A stretch of DNA of 34,761 bases from an uncultured Bacteroidota bacterium (GCA_903927935.1 CAIYOV010000230.1:1-34761); one strand, 5' to 3'. Counted from the first letter of the stretch, positions 8,424 to 16,186 are shown. Notes: a model not told the origin generated them from the letters alone. A program made the numbers and translations.

Positions 8424-9005
8424 TTACTCAAATTCGCTGGTCTTCACTTTTATTTTTCCCGTGATGTGCTTAATGGTATAATCGGAAAAATTTTCGTTGG
8501 CGGTCATTCCGTTGCCGTAAATAATTTCATCGGTGGTAGAAATTTTTACAAACGAGTTAGAGTAAATTATTTTTTTTTCTTCATCCCAAATCAATTCATC
8601 GGTGTTCAGCACTTCACCTTTGTTGTTGACCACAACTACACTATCGCGTGCTGTCATGGAGTGGCTGTTTTCTATGGCGGTGGCGTGTTTAGCAGTGAGT
8701 GTGCTTTCCACTTCGTGCGAAGTGTTGTAAAAAATAATTTTTATACCGTCTGAAAATTCGAGATATGGCTTTTCGGCATTGAAGCGAGTGGCAGTTGGCC
8801 CCATTGCTTTTATCCGCACAATACCATTATCGGAGTAGTTGATTTCTACGTCCTTCCCCTTTTCGATATTTACGTTAGCCCGCGATACAATTAATTTGGC
8901 TTCTTCAAGTGAATTGTTACAGGACGAAAGCAGCAGAAGGCAGGAAACAGGAAACAGGAAAAAACGAAATCTGAAACCCGACCCGAATTTCACTTCCGCA
9001 TTCAT
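8424..9005 (-). CDS. lptC: LPS export protein LptC-like lipoprotein
   Basis: A 193-residue protein with a lipoprotein signal ending LLLLSSC (cysteine near residue 29) and a predominantly beta-strand LptC/OstA-like repeat region after it, e.g. the KPYLEFSDGIKIIFYN, ESTLTAKHATAIENSHSMTARDSVVVVNNKGE and LNTDELIWDEEKKIIYSNSFVKI strands. LptC links the inner-membrane LptBFG complex to the periplasmic LptA bridge that carries lipopolysaccharide outward. The partners are not in this window. The start is 1 nt after the stop of the preceding outer-membrane protein gene. The signal-peptide coding region contains in-register 7-bp repeats (see 8936-8977), so the long N-region may be a secondary extension. 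Confidence 0.85.
   Translation of the reverse strand: MNAEVKFGSGFRFRFFLFPVSCLLLLSSCNNSLEEAKLIVSRANVNIEKGKDVEINYSDNGIVRIKAMGPTATRFNAEKPYLEFSDGIKIIFYNTSHEVESTLTAKHATAIENSHSMTARDSVVVVNNKGEVLNTDELIWDEEKKIIYSNSFVKISTTDEIIYGNGMTANENFSDYTIKHITGKIKVKTSEFE
8936..8977. repeat. Heptamer tandem repeat (GGAAACA type) inside the lptC signal region
   Basis: Six in-register 7-mers on the plus strand: GAAGGCA, GGAAACA twice, GGAAAAA, ACGAAAT, CTGAAAC. The first and last two are degenerate. They encode part of the LptC signal peptide on the minus strand. Confidence 0.7.
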
Positions 9006-9006
9006 C

Positions 9007-10341
9007 TTAATCGTATTTGCGTTTGATAAACCAGATGTCGTTTAATACAAAACCGAAAGTGATGCGATAGTAGTTTTCGCGAAGTACGGTTTTGTCGCTT
9101 CCTCCACGCGAGCCGAAATCACCGGTAAGGTTTAAGTGTGCTACCGTTTTGAAAGGGAATCCCAAACCAATTGTTCCTCCAACCTCGTTCAGGCTTTTGC
9201 CGTTAAAATTAATTTCACTTTTGCCAAAATATGCTCCGGCACGGTACTGAACCCGGCTAAAATATTTTTTCTTATCCACCTCGTCATACTTTGGTGTTAT
9301 CTGGCCTCCGAATGAAATTCTCCAACTGTCATTCAAGCCGGCATTGTGCAAGGGCGAAGAATAGTTTTTCCAGTTCATGAATTTGAAGTCGGTTCCAATC
9401 ATCCAAAAGCGTTCGTTTCCAAACATCACACCGGCAGCTACATTAAACGGCAAATTTACTGTCGCCTTCTGGTTAAAGGTCGCCTGAGCCGTATCTATGG
9501 TAATTACACCGTAATTAGGGTCTATCGTAATCCTGTCCCAGTAATTAGATAGTTTCGCCTGCATTTTCATTCCGCCCGAGCCGTAAGCTCCGACAGTCAT
9601 GAATATATCCGTGCGGGCATCCGGCTCGTTACTACTGTGAAAAATCAATCGTTGGTATTGAACGCCAACGGTATAAACAAAACTTTTCACGTTCATGCTG
9701 GTGATGTTACGCGTGCTGTAGGCGTAAATACTATCAGGAAACGTGATGGTTTTCTCATAATCTAATTTGCCGAACAGGAAACCCAGATTGGCTCCAATCG
9801 AAAAGCCTTTCACTTTATAAGCGCCACCGGCATAAGCCTGATACAACGAACCCTTACCGGTATATACCTGACGGAAAGGTCCAAGAGCTGAATCATTATA
9901 CTTTTGAATAAAGGTGTAGTTGATATGCGAGTAAGGAAGCAATCCTAAGCTGAAAGCAAAGTTATTGCGTTTCGGATTTGGTACAAAAGCAATTGCGAAA
10001 TGATTGATACCCGCATTTGTAGCAGTATAGTTGGAGTCTTTCGCATGAATCTTGGCGCCATCTATATCCATTCCTATTTCAATAGTGGTGCGTGTAAGCG
10101 AAGCATACGATGCGGGATTGGCAAAGTTGATATTTACTCCACTGGCATAAGCAGCGGCCACTTCGCCCATACCTTTGTTGGCAGAAAAAACCGAAGAGTG
10201 CACATAGCCTAAACCATAACGTGAGTATGGAGAGGATGCCTGAGAGAATAACCCTAAAGAACCTAGCGTCAGGAACCCCAAGAGCAACAGCCTGAAACCG
10301 TAAACCGCAAACTGTAAACTGTAAACTTTTTGCTCTTTCAC
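9007..10341 (-). CDS. Outer-membrane beta-barrel protein, OmpP1/FadL-like, function unknown
   Basis: A 444-residue exported protein. The N-terminus has a signal-like hydrophobic run (LLLLGFLTLGSLGLFS) and the mature part begins SSPYSRYGLGYV. The remainder shows alternating aromatic/hydrophobic strands typical of an outer-membrane barrel and ends with FGFVLNDIWFIKRKYD, as barrels of this phylum often do. The NFANPASYASL motif near residue 75 recalls OmpP1/FadL-type transporters, but the substrate cannot be read from sequence. The start is a GTG 1 nt after the coaX stop; the first in-frame ATG lies well inside the mature protein. The first 17 residues after the start are encoded largely by 7-bp repeats. 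The position between coaX and lptC suggests an envelope role. Confidence 0.8.
   Translation of the reverse strand: MKEQKVYSLQFAVYGFRLLLLGFLTLGSLGLFSQASSPYSRYGLGYVHSSVFSANKGMGEVAAAYASGVNINFANPASYASLTRTTIEIGMDIDGAKIHAKDSNYTATNAGINHFAIAFVPNPKRNNFAFSLGLLPYSHINYTFIQKYNDSALGPFRQVYTGKGSLYQAYAGGAYKVKGFSIGANLGFLFGKLDYEKTITFPDSIYAYSTRNITSMNVKSFVYTVGVQYQRLIFHSSNEPDARTDIFMTVGAYGSGGMKMQAKLSNYWDRITIDPNYGVITIDTAQATFNQKATVNLPFNVAAGVMFGNERFWMIGTDFKFMNWKNYSSPLHNAGLNDSWRISFGGQITPKYDEVDKKKYFSRVQYRAGAYFGKSEINFNGKSLNEVGGTIGLGFPFKTVAHLNLTGDFGSRGGSDKTVLRENYYRITFGFVLNDIWFIKRKYD
10293..10327. repeat. Heptamer tandem repeat (GTAAACT type) at the outer-membrane protein gene start
   Basis: Five contiguous 7-mers on the plus strand: TGAAACC, GTAAACC, GCAAACT, GTAAACT, GTAAACT. 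They begin just after the GTG start of the minus-strand gene and encode the stretch VYSLQFAVYGFR. Confidence 0.9.
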
Positions 10342-10342
10342 T

Positions 10343-11056
10343 TTATAAATTATAATTCAAAATACGGTTCAATCCCTCCAGCACTAAATTAGGGCGGGCA
10401 AATATCTCACATTTGAGCAGAGTAACAAATAAGCCGGCATCGCCTCCGGTTGCTACTACTTTCAGGTTTCCCAAACGCAAATCGTATTCTTTTATTATAC
10501 CGCTTACCTCTTCTTTTATTCCGTTTATCACTCCGCTTAAAATGGAAGTGGAGGTATCGGTACCGGTTAATTCAAATGAAGAGAACTGCATGGGGTCAAC
10601 TAACGGAAGTTTTGCGGTGTAATTGTGGAGTGATTTAAAGCGCATCATCATGCCCGGAGAAATGGCACCGCCCAGGTATTCGCCCTTTTCGTTTACAAAA
10701 TCATAAGTGATGCAGGTGCCAAAATCAATTTTCAGAATATTTCTATTAGGATAAAGAAAATTAGTGGCAACGCTTCCGGCAATACGATCAGCCCCAAGGG
10801 TTTCGGGGGTTTTATACAGAATTTTAATAGGCAGATTTAATTCCCGTGAAAAGGAAATCGTTTGTATGCTTGTCTCCTTCAGTTTGTATTCAACTATATC
10901 GTTTGAGCCTGTTTTTGAAACAATTGCTTTTTCAATTTTATGCTTAGTAAGAATTTCATCTATGGCCGTTTCACCCGAAAACAGTTCTGCTAGCTCGTCC
11001 TTTTCAAACAAGCCGAATTTTATTTGTGTGTTACCAATGTCAACAGCCAGGTTCAT
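10343..11056 (-). CDS. coaX: Type III pantothenate kinase
   Basis: A 237-residue cytosolic enzyme that phosphorylates pantothenate, the first step of coenzyme A synthesis. The acetate-kinase-fold motifs are present: D6-x-G-N-T (AVDIGNTQIKFG) for phosphate binding, GADRIAG near residue 93, the DFGTCITYD loop, and GGAISPGMMMR. Length is normal for CoaX. Its ATG overlaps the TGA of the upstream CapA-like gene in an ATGA arrangement, and the next gene starts 1 nt after its stop, so it is translated as part of the operon. CoaX enzymes are not inhibited by CoA and do not use ATP tightly, unlike CoaA; this is family knowledge only. Confidence 0.96.
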   Translation of the reverse strand: MNLAVDIGNTQIKFGLFEKDELAELFSGETAIDEILTKHKIEKAIVSKTGSNDIVEYKLKETSIQTISFSRELNLPIKILYKTPETLGADRIAGSVATNFLYPNRNILKIDFGTCITYDFVNEKGEYLGGAISPGMMMRFKSLHNYTAKLPLVDPMQFSSFELTGTDTSTSILSGVINGIKEEVSGIIKEYDLRLGNLKVVATGGDAGLFVTLLKCEIFARPNLVLEGLNRILNYNL

Positions 11057-12981
11057 TTCGCTATTCTTTTACCATTCACAAATTTCACAATAAAACTTTG
11101 TTTGTATCGCGGTTGAATCTGGTTTTTCCAGAAGTCAGCACACTGCTTGTAGTTAGTGTATTTGCCCAGCATATATTTGTATAAGCCGTCCTCGGGCCAT
11201 ACATCATAACCCTTCAGGTGTGTGTAATAATTGGTATCGAGCGGGATAAAAGTTTTTAGCGCGTAAAACTGTATGCGGTAAATTGTATCTGCATCGCTTT
11301 CCCACTCTTTCGCCTTGGCAATTTCTGCATCAGCAGATTCAATGTTTACTCCTGTAGAAATTTCGGCTGTCTGATGTGCTGAAATTTCTACAGGAGATAC
11401 TTTCTCTATTTCTTTTGCCGGAGCAGATTCATTGGCGCTAACCGGTGCGGCAATTGCAGCCTCGGCTTTTTTCTTTTGTGCGAAATAGGAGTTCTCTTTT
11501 TCCTTTTTCTTTTCCGCCTTATTGTTAGCCGGTGTATTTACTTTTACATCAGCCGGTTGGCCATACAGCAAAGCAAGAGAAGGGGGATTGTTGGAACCGG
11601 CAGAAGTCACCGGTAGCTCTGGCGCATCGCTTGGTTTTACTTCATCTTCGCGCTTAGGATTGTACTTGTTATTGAGAGGCGCATTTGTAATGTCAATGGA
11701 TTCCATAACATTATTTACAATCAATTCGTTCAGATTATACTGAATTTCATCAGCAGTAGTGCCCAGTAGTTTTCGCACCTCATAGGCACTGTTCACGGCC
11801 CTGCGTTTTTCGATATAAGGAATTTTTGGAAAAATATCTCCGCTCTCAACATTGGCACAAGGCACTGAATACACTTTTGTTTTCCCTCTCACGGTGGTCG
11901 TGTCGTAATATGTATAAACCGGAATTACCCCCCAATCGCTCACATGCGTTTCGGTAGTGAAATTATTTTTCTGAATTTCCAAATCAATGATATAGCCGTT
12001 GCGGTTGCGCATTTCTTCATTGCTGCTAACGAGGTTGCCGAGAGAGTAGGCAATAATTCCTTCCCGTTCCTCGCCATTGTAACTGTAGTTCATCATATCA
12101 ATACGCATAGGCGTGTTTGGGTGTGTGCCCACCACCAGATTGGCACCTGCCTGAAAAACATATTGAGCCAGCTCCTGTTGGGCATACGAGGGCATATCCT
12201 GCAAATTGGCGCCCCAGTCGAAATACACAATAATAAAATCGGGCTTGTAGGCGTGCGCGAGGTGCATATCGCGGTCAATAGTTGTTTTATCAATTTCGTT
12301 AATCACAAAATCTCTTGAGATGACAGGACGGGAAGTGAGGTTGGTGTAATTCATCACCGCAATGCGGAAACCTTTTTTGTTGATGATAAGTGGATAGTTA
12401 CCGTTTCGCTGAATGTTATCGAGAAAGGCACCGGTGTGAAAAATATCATATTCATCAAGCACTTCATCCGTGCGTTTTAAATTGCCTTTGCTGATGTTGG
12501 CGGTGTGAACGTTGGCGTGCAGGGCCACATTTATGCCGGCATATTTAAGTGCCAGTCCGAATTCATCGGGAGACGAAAACATATTTTTTGTGCTGTTGCT
12601 GAAAGATGTTTTGAGATTGGCAATGGTTATATCACCAAGGTTGAGTATTGGTTGAATGTAATTTAACTCGCTTTTATAATCATATCTGCCGGTGGCTTTG
12701 TCGTAAGCGTAAGCCGCATGTTTTTCTGTTTGATAGATGTTTCCGGCAATCATCAAATGTAGTTTGACGAACGAGTCAATCTTCTCGAAATTATCTTCAT
12801 GTTTCTGCATAAGGAGCCGCTGCCTGAAAGTGATGAGCGGTGTTTCTTTTTGCTGCGCTAACACCGGTTGAAATGCGGAGAAAAAAAGAAGTAATAGAGG
12901 AATGAAAGCTAAAGGTCGAATGGAAAAATAATTCACCGACATACTCCTTATTTTTGATCTCTGATTTCCGACTTTCATCAT
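11053..12981 (-). CDS. CapA-fold (PGA_cap) protein with degenerate active site and C-terminal SPOR domain
   Basis: A 642-residue exported protein. A signal peptide (hydrophobic core LAFIPLLLLFFSAF) is followed by a CapA/PGA_cap metallophosphatase-like domain at about residues 70-340. After that comes a low-complexity Lys/Glu/Ala-rich linker (about 440-560) and a C-terminal ~75 residues (YRIQFYALKTF through FIVKFVNGKRIAK) that fit a SPOR peptidoglycan-binding domain. The metal-ligand motifs usual in CapA are altered: IAGNIYQ for GDxMLG, ANLKTS for ANLE, ANVH for NNH, DWGAN for HWG, THPNTPM for HPHxxQ. It may therefore be a non-catalytic relative that binds septal or denuded peptidoglycan. The start could be ATG 12981 (abutting the upstream stop) or ATG 12942, which gives a more usual signal peptide and leaves the 7-bp repeats in the leader. 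Confidence 0.85.
   Translation of the reverse strand: MMKVGNQRSKIRSMSVNYFSIRPLAFIPLLLLFFSAFQPVLAQQKETPLITFRQRLLMQKHEDNFEKIDSFVKLHLMIAGNIYQTEKHAAYAYDKATGRYDYKSELNYIQPILNLGDITIANLKTSFSNSTKNMFSSPDEFGLALKYAGINVALHANVHTANISKGNLKRTDEVLDEYDIFHTGAFLDNIQRNGNYPLIINKKGFRIAVMNYTNLTSRPVISRDFVINEIDKTTIDRDMHLAHAYKPDFIIVYFDWGANLQDMPSYAQQELAQYVFQAGANLVVGTHPNTPMRIDMMNYSYNGEEREGIIAYSLGNLVSSNEEMRNRNGYIIDLEIQKNNFTTETHVSDWGVIPVYTYYDTTTVRGKTKVYSVPCANVESGDIFPKIPYIEKRRAVNSAYEVRKLLGTTADEIQYNLNELIVNNVMESIDITNAPLNNKYNPKREDEVKPSDAPELPVTSAGSNNPPSLALLYGQPADVKVNTPANNKAEKKKEKENSYFAQKKKAEAAIAAPVSANESAPAKEIEKVSPVEISAHQTAEISTGVNIESADAEIAKAKEWESDADTIYRIQFYALKTFIPLDTNYYTHLKGYDVWPEDGLYKYMLGKYTNYKQCADFWKNQIQPRYKQSFIVKFVNGKRIAK
12943..12975. 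repeat. Degenerate heptamer repeat (GAAATCA type) at the CapA-like gene start
   Basis: On the minus strand the units AAAGTCG, GAAATCA, GAGATCA, AAAATAA run in register between the two candidate start codons at 12981 and 12942. Only the middle two to three are clearly alike. Confidence 0.5.
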
Positions 12982-13653
12982 TTACTTCAAAATCTCTTCG
13001 TTTCCAATAATTCGTACCAACGGTAATTTCTCTAAGGAAGAAGGGAGAATTTCCTGTGCCATTTTCACCATTAGTCGTCCCAATAAATAAACAGGTGTGC
13101 CTTTGTATTTTTTCAATGGCCCCGCAAACAGAAAGGAAAGTTTTTCGACCGCAAAACGTCCTATAGCTTCACCGGTTCTCTTTTCTTTGCGGTCGCCCAG
13201 TAAAATAGAAGGACGGAAAATAATCAGCCAGTCAAAGCGTAGTTTTTTCAGAGCTTCTTCCAGCTCACCTTTAACCTTGCTGTAAAAAACAGCCGATGAG
13301 GCATCAGCTCCTATAGATGAAATAAGGATGAATTTTTTGGCACCGTTCTTACGCGTAAGCTCGGCCACTTTCAGAGGAATTTCATAATCTACTTTTCTGA
13401 ACGCCTCTTTACTGCCTGCTTTGGTAATGGTAGTGCCGATAGCGCAAAAAACATCATCTGCTTTTAGCTGTTCTTTTATGCTTTCAAGGTTTTCAAAATC
13501 GGTAACAATATTTACAAGTTTGGCTTTCCGGCTGATAATTTTTGTGCGCGAAAGGGCAATTACTTTTCCGTATGCAACAGAATTAAGCAGTTCATTCAAA
13601 CACAGTTCGCCTACCAGACCTGTGGCACCAATTATTAAAGCTGTTTTTTGCAT
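12982..13653 (-). CDS. NAD(P)-binding Rossmann oxidoreductase (TIP30/HTATIP2-like)
   Basis: A 223-residue short-chain-type protein starting with the dinucleotide-binding loop LIIGATGLVGE. Further family features are AIGTTITKAGSKEAFRKVDYEIP, the strand FILISSIGAD, YSKVKGELE (YxxxK pair) and the IIFRPSILLGDRKE segment. This order matches atypical SDR proteins related to TIP30/HTATIP2. The substrate is unknown. The ATG at 13653 is chosen: it places the glycine motif near the N-terminus and follows a -7 box by 6 nt, while an upstream in-frame ATG at 13701 would lie upstream of that promoter. Its stop directly abuts the next start. It is the first gene of the seven-gene operon running down to 6901. 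Confidence 0.85.
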   Translation of the reverse strand: MQKTALIIGATGLVGELCLNELLNSVAYGKVIALSRTKIISRKAKLVNIVTDFENLESIKEQLKADDVFCAIGTTITKAGSKEAFRKVDYEIPLKVAELTRKNGAKKFILISSIGADASSAVFYSKVKGELEEALKKLRFDWLIIFRPSILLGDRKEKRTGEAIGRFAVEKLSFLFAGPLKKYKGTPVYLLGRLMVKMAQEILPSSLEKLPLVRIIGNEEILK

Positions 13654-13659
13654 ATCGTT

Positions 13660-13667
13660 CAAAAATA
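13660..13667 (-). promoter_or_regulatory. -7 box TATTTTTG of the coaX-lptC operon
   Basis: Exact TAnnTTTG match on the minus strand, ending 6 nt before the ATG at 13653. If used, the transcript would be leaderless or nearly so. No correctly spaced -33 TTG is visible. Confidence 0.45.
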
Positions 13668-13743
13668 AGAATTGCACTGAGCAAGCGTTCGTTGCCTTCA
13701 ACAGCTTTACAATTATTGTCTAACTCTATCATCATAACGCGGA

Positions 13744-13760
13744 AAGGGTTTTAAACCCTT
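13744..13760. repeat. Palindrome AAGGGTTT-T-AAACCCTT
   Basis: Perfect 8-bp inverted repeat with a 1-nt centre, in the 129-nt space between the divergent oxidoreductase and permease genes. It lacks a T-run and is not a standard terminator; it could be an operator or a dispersed palindrome. Confidence 0.7.
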
Positions 13761-13769
13761 CTGGGTTGT

Positions 13770-13777
13770 TATATTCG
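13770..13777 (+). promoter_or_regulatory. Possible -7 box TATATTCG
   Basis: One mismatch to TAnnTTTG (TTCG), 5 nt before the GTG start at 13783. No -33 partner at the usual spacing. Confidence 0.3.
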
Positions 13778-13782
13778 GACGC

Positions 13783-14535
13783 GTGGAAATCATTCACCTA
13801 CTTATATTATTTGCAGCGGGCATTGCGGTGGCGTTTATCAATACCATTTCAGCTGCCGGTTCGCTGGTGTCGCTTTCGGCATTTATGTTTTGCGGGCTTT
13901 CATCGGTAGAAGCCAACGCCACGAACCGCATTCCCATTATTTTTCAAAGTTTTTTTTCGGCTAAGGGTTTCGAGAGCAAAGGGGTAAAAAGCGATGCCTA
14001 CAAATGGTGGCTGGCGGCTGCCTGTGTGCCCGGTGCTATTATCGGGGCTTTGTGGGCAGTAAAAATTCCTGCTGATGTTTTTAATAAAATACTGGCGGGA
14101 GTAATGATGCTTTTCCTTTTCATCACCTTAGCAAACCCCTTAAAGGCAACCGGTGGGGTGGAGGAACGTGTTGAACTGAAACACAAAATTATCGGGTTGG
14201 TTCTTTATTTTTTTATTGGAATTTACGGAGGTTTCATACAGGCCGGTTCCGGGTTTTTTCTGATGGCCCCGGCTCTGTTGCTGCACCGGTTCAATATCAA
14301 TAAAACCAATTACTACAAAGTTTCTATCACGCTTATCTATACGATTGCCGCGCTCGCCATTTTTATCTGGAAAGGAAACATCAACTGGTTTTACGGATTG
14401 GTGATGAGTACCGGCACATCATTGGGTGGATGGATGACCAGCCGGTGGAGTGTAACGGTTGATGAAGTATGGATGAAACGAATTATGGTAAGCCTGATTA
14501 TTTTGCTTACCGTGTATGTTTGGTTTTTTAAATAA
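13783..14535 (+). CDS. TauE/SafE (TSUP) family membrane permease
   Basis: A 250-residue, almost entirely hydrophobic protein with about eight membrane segments in two repeats, the TSUP architecture. Conserved family stretches are AGIAVAFINTISAAGSLVSLSAFMFCGLSSVEANATNR in the first repeat and GIYGGFIQAGSGFFLMAPALL in the second. Members export sulfite, sulfonates or other small anions; the substrate cannot be told here. The start is a GTG at 13783, directly downstream of a possible -7 box; no ATG lies near. The gene is convergent with rlmN, with 7 nt between stops and no hairpin. Confidence 0.88.
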   Translation: MEIIHLLILFAAGIAVAFINTISAAGSLVSLSAFMFCGLSSVEANATNRIPIIFQSFFSAKGFESKGVKSDAYKWWLAAACVPGAIIGALWAVKIPADVFNKILAGVMMLFLFITLANPLKATGGVEERVELKHKIIGLVLYFFIGIYGGFIQAGSGFFLMAPALLLHRFNINKTNYYKVSITLIYTIAALAIFIWKGNINWFYGLVMSTGTSLGGWMTSRWSVTVDEVWMKRIMVSLIILLTVYVWFFK

Positions 14536-14542
14536 CCAAAAC

Positions 14543-15577
14543 TTACTCGTTTTTGTTAGCCAACTGCCCACATGCAGCATCAATATCCTTACCGCGGCTT
14601 CTGCGGATGGCTACGTTTACATTCTTATTGCGCAGGTGCGCAACAAAAGCATCGCGGTTTTCGCGCTTGGCTTTTCGTAAATCAACACCGGTTACGTTGT
14701 TGAACTCAATAATATTTACGAACGAAGGAACCCGTTCGGTCAGGTCAAAAAGATGTTCGGCATCTTCAATGAAGTCATTGAATTTGTCGAACAGGATATA
14801 TTCGAAAGTTATTTTGTTGCCGGTTTTTTCGTAGAAATAATTCAGCGCATCCATCACTTCATCCAGTGGATTAGACTGGTTGATGTCCATAATTTTATTG
14901 CGCTTTTCATCTGTTGGTGCGTGCAGCGAAAGCGCCAGGTTGAATTTCATGCCTTCATCAGCCATTCTTCTTATGCCGCGTACAATGCCCGAAGTTGAAA
15001 CGGTAATTCTCTTTTGTGCCATGTTCAAACCTTCTGGCGAGGTAATGTAGCGGATGCTCTGCATTACATTATCATAATTCAGCATGGGCTCGCCCATACC
15101 CATATAAACAATGTTGGTGAGCGGTTTGCCGCTGTGTGCCAACGCGTGTTTGTTCAGCAGCACTACCTGGTCGTAAATTTCACCGGCCTCTAAATTCCGT
15201 TCGCGTTTTAAAAAACCGGTAGCGCAAAAACTGCAACTCAAGGTGCATCCCACCTGCGAAGAAACACAGGCGGTACTCCTTTCATCATCAGGTATCATCA
15301 CCCCTTCTACCAATCGTTCGTCATGCAGTTTCATTCCAAGTTTTACGGTGCCGTCCAGACTTTTCTGAACAATATTTTCAGTTACCGAATAAAATGAAAA
15401 CTGTTCCGCCATTTTTGCACGAAGTTCTTTCGAAAGGTTCGTCATCTCTTCAAACGAACGGGCCGATTTTTTCCAAAGCCATTCATGCACCTGTTTGGCG
15501 CGAAACTTCGGTTCGCCCATTTTTTCAAACTCGGCAATCATTTCTTCGGCAGAAAATTTTCGGATGTCGTTTTTCAT
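14543..15577 (-). CDS. rlmN: Dual-specificity RNA methyltransferase RlmN
   Basis: A 344-residue radical SAM enzyme that methylates C2 of A2503 in 23S rRNA and of A37 in some tRNAs. The radical SAM cysteine motif CTLSCSFC (CxxxCxxC) lies near residues 110-117, GMGEPMLNYDNV is the SAM-binding region, and the C-terminal RRSRGKDIDAACGQL carries the cysteine that forms the methyl intermediate. The start at 15577 is preferred over an in-frame ATG at 15598 because the latter lies inside a perfect -7 box; the resulting leader is only a few nucleotides. Upstream is the terminator of the DUF1573 gene. Length and motifs are normal. Confidence 0.96.
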   Translation of the reverse strand: MKNDIRKFSAEEMIAEFEKMGEPKFRAKQVHEWLWKKSARSFEEMTNLSKELRAKMAEQFSFYSVTENIVQKSLDGTVKLGMKLHDERLVEGVMIPDDERSTACVSSQVGCTLSCSFCATGFLKRERNLEAGEIYDQVVLLNKHALAHSGKPLTNIVYMGMGEPMLNYDNVMQSIRYITSPEGLNMAQKRITVSTSGIVRGIRRMADEGMKFNLALSLHAPTDEKRNKIMDINQSNPLDEVMDALNYFYEKTGNKITFEYILFDKFNDFIEDAEHLFDLTERVPSFVNIIEFNNVTGVDLRKAKRENRDAFVAHLRNKNVNVAIRRSRGKDIDAACGQLANKNE

Positions 15578-15584
15578 CGGGGCG

Positions 15585-15592
15585 CAAATGTA
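15585..15592 (-). promoter_or_regulatory. rlmN: rlmN -7 box TACATTTG
   Basis: Exact TAnnTTTG match on the minus strand, separated from the ATG at 15577 by 7 nt. It begins just 6 nt beyond the foot of the terminator of the preceding gene. Confidence 0.65.
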
Positions 15593-15598
15593 AAACAA

Positions 15599-15627
15599 AA
15601 CGGGCTTGAGAAATTCTCAAGCCCGTT
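15599..15627 (-). terminator. Terminator of the DUF1573 gene
   Basis: A 12-bp stem (15599-15610 with 15616-15627, AACGGGCTTGAG and its complement) with a 5-nt loop, followed on the minus strand by a T-rich tract. It separates the DUF1573 transcript from the rlmN promoter. Confidence 0.88.
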
Positions 15628-15650
15628 TATATACTTTACTACTGCTTCTC

Positions 15651-16136
15651 TTATTTAGGAGTTACTGCAGCCGGTGTTGGTGTTGTAGTCGGAGCCGGTG
15701 TTTTGCCTGCATCCGGATCGTTTACAGTTCCTGTAATTTTCAAAGTTTCGTTCGGATTCTTTGCGTTAGAAGTAACGGTTACAGTTTTTGTGAAAGGACC
15801 TACACGGTTAATATCATAGTGAACCGAGATAGAACCTTTTCCACCTGGCAATACCGGCTCGGTAGGGCAAGTAGGCACAGTGCAACCACAAGATCCGCGG
15901 CAGCTTGAAATGATAAGCGGTGACTTACCTGTGTTCACGAACTTGAATTCGCGTTTTGAATTGCTTTCATCGGACTTGGTAACGGTACCATAGTCGATGG
16001 TGGTGCTTTCCCACTTAAACTCCGGAGCATTAGGGTCCGGTGCAGTTTGTTCAGGAGTAGCGGCTGCTGGCGCTGTTTGTGCCATAGCGAAAGCTGTTGC
16101 TCCTGCAAAACTTAACATCAGAAATAGTTTTTTCAT
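15651..16136 (-). CDS. Secreted DUF1573 protein
   Basis: A 161-residue exported protein. The start at 16136 gives a clean signal peptide (MKKLFLMLSFAGATAFAMAQ); an in-frame ATG at 16208 lies upstream of the promoter box at 16187-16194 and is rejected. A short Pro/Ala-rich spacer is followed by the DUF1573 immunoglobulin-like fold at about residues 40-140, with FKFVNTGKSPLIISSCRGSCGCTVP, a cysteine cluster usual in the family, and GSISVHYDINRVGPFTKTVTVTSNA. The C-terminus is a Thr/Pro/Ala tail. The molecular role of the family is unknown; members are common among secreted proteins of this phylum. A strong promoter and a strong terminator suggest it is a well expressed single gene. Confidence 0.9.
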   Translation of the reverse strand: MKKLFLMLSFAGATAFAMAQTAPAAATPEQTAPDPNAPEFKWESTTIDYGTVTKSDESNSKREFKFVNTGKSPLIISSCRGSCGCTVPTCPTEPVLPGGKGSISVHYDINRVGPFTKTVTVTSNAKNPNETLKITGTVNDPDAGKTPAPTTTPTPAAVTPK

Positions 16137-16186
16137 CGTTGTTGTTTTTGTTTGGTTAAAAATTTTTGTTGTCGTTTGATGTAAGT

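Noticed and set aside
8154-8753. Plus-strand frame of 199 residues
   Set aside because: It runs antisense to the small membrane protein and lptC genes, has no family features and is Phe/Asn-rich from antisense Lys/Glu and Val/Ile codons.
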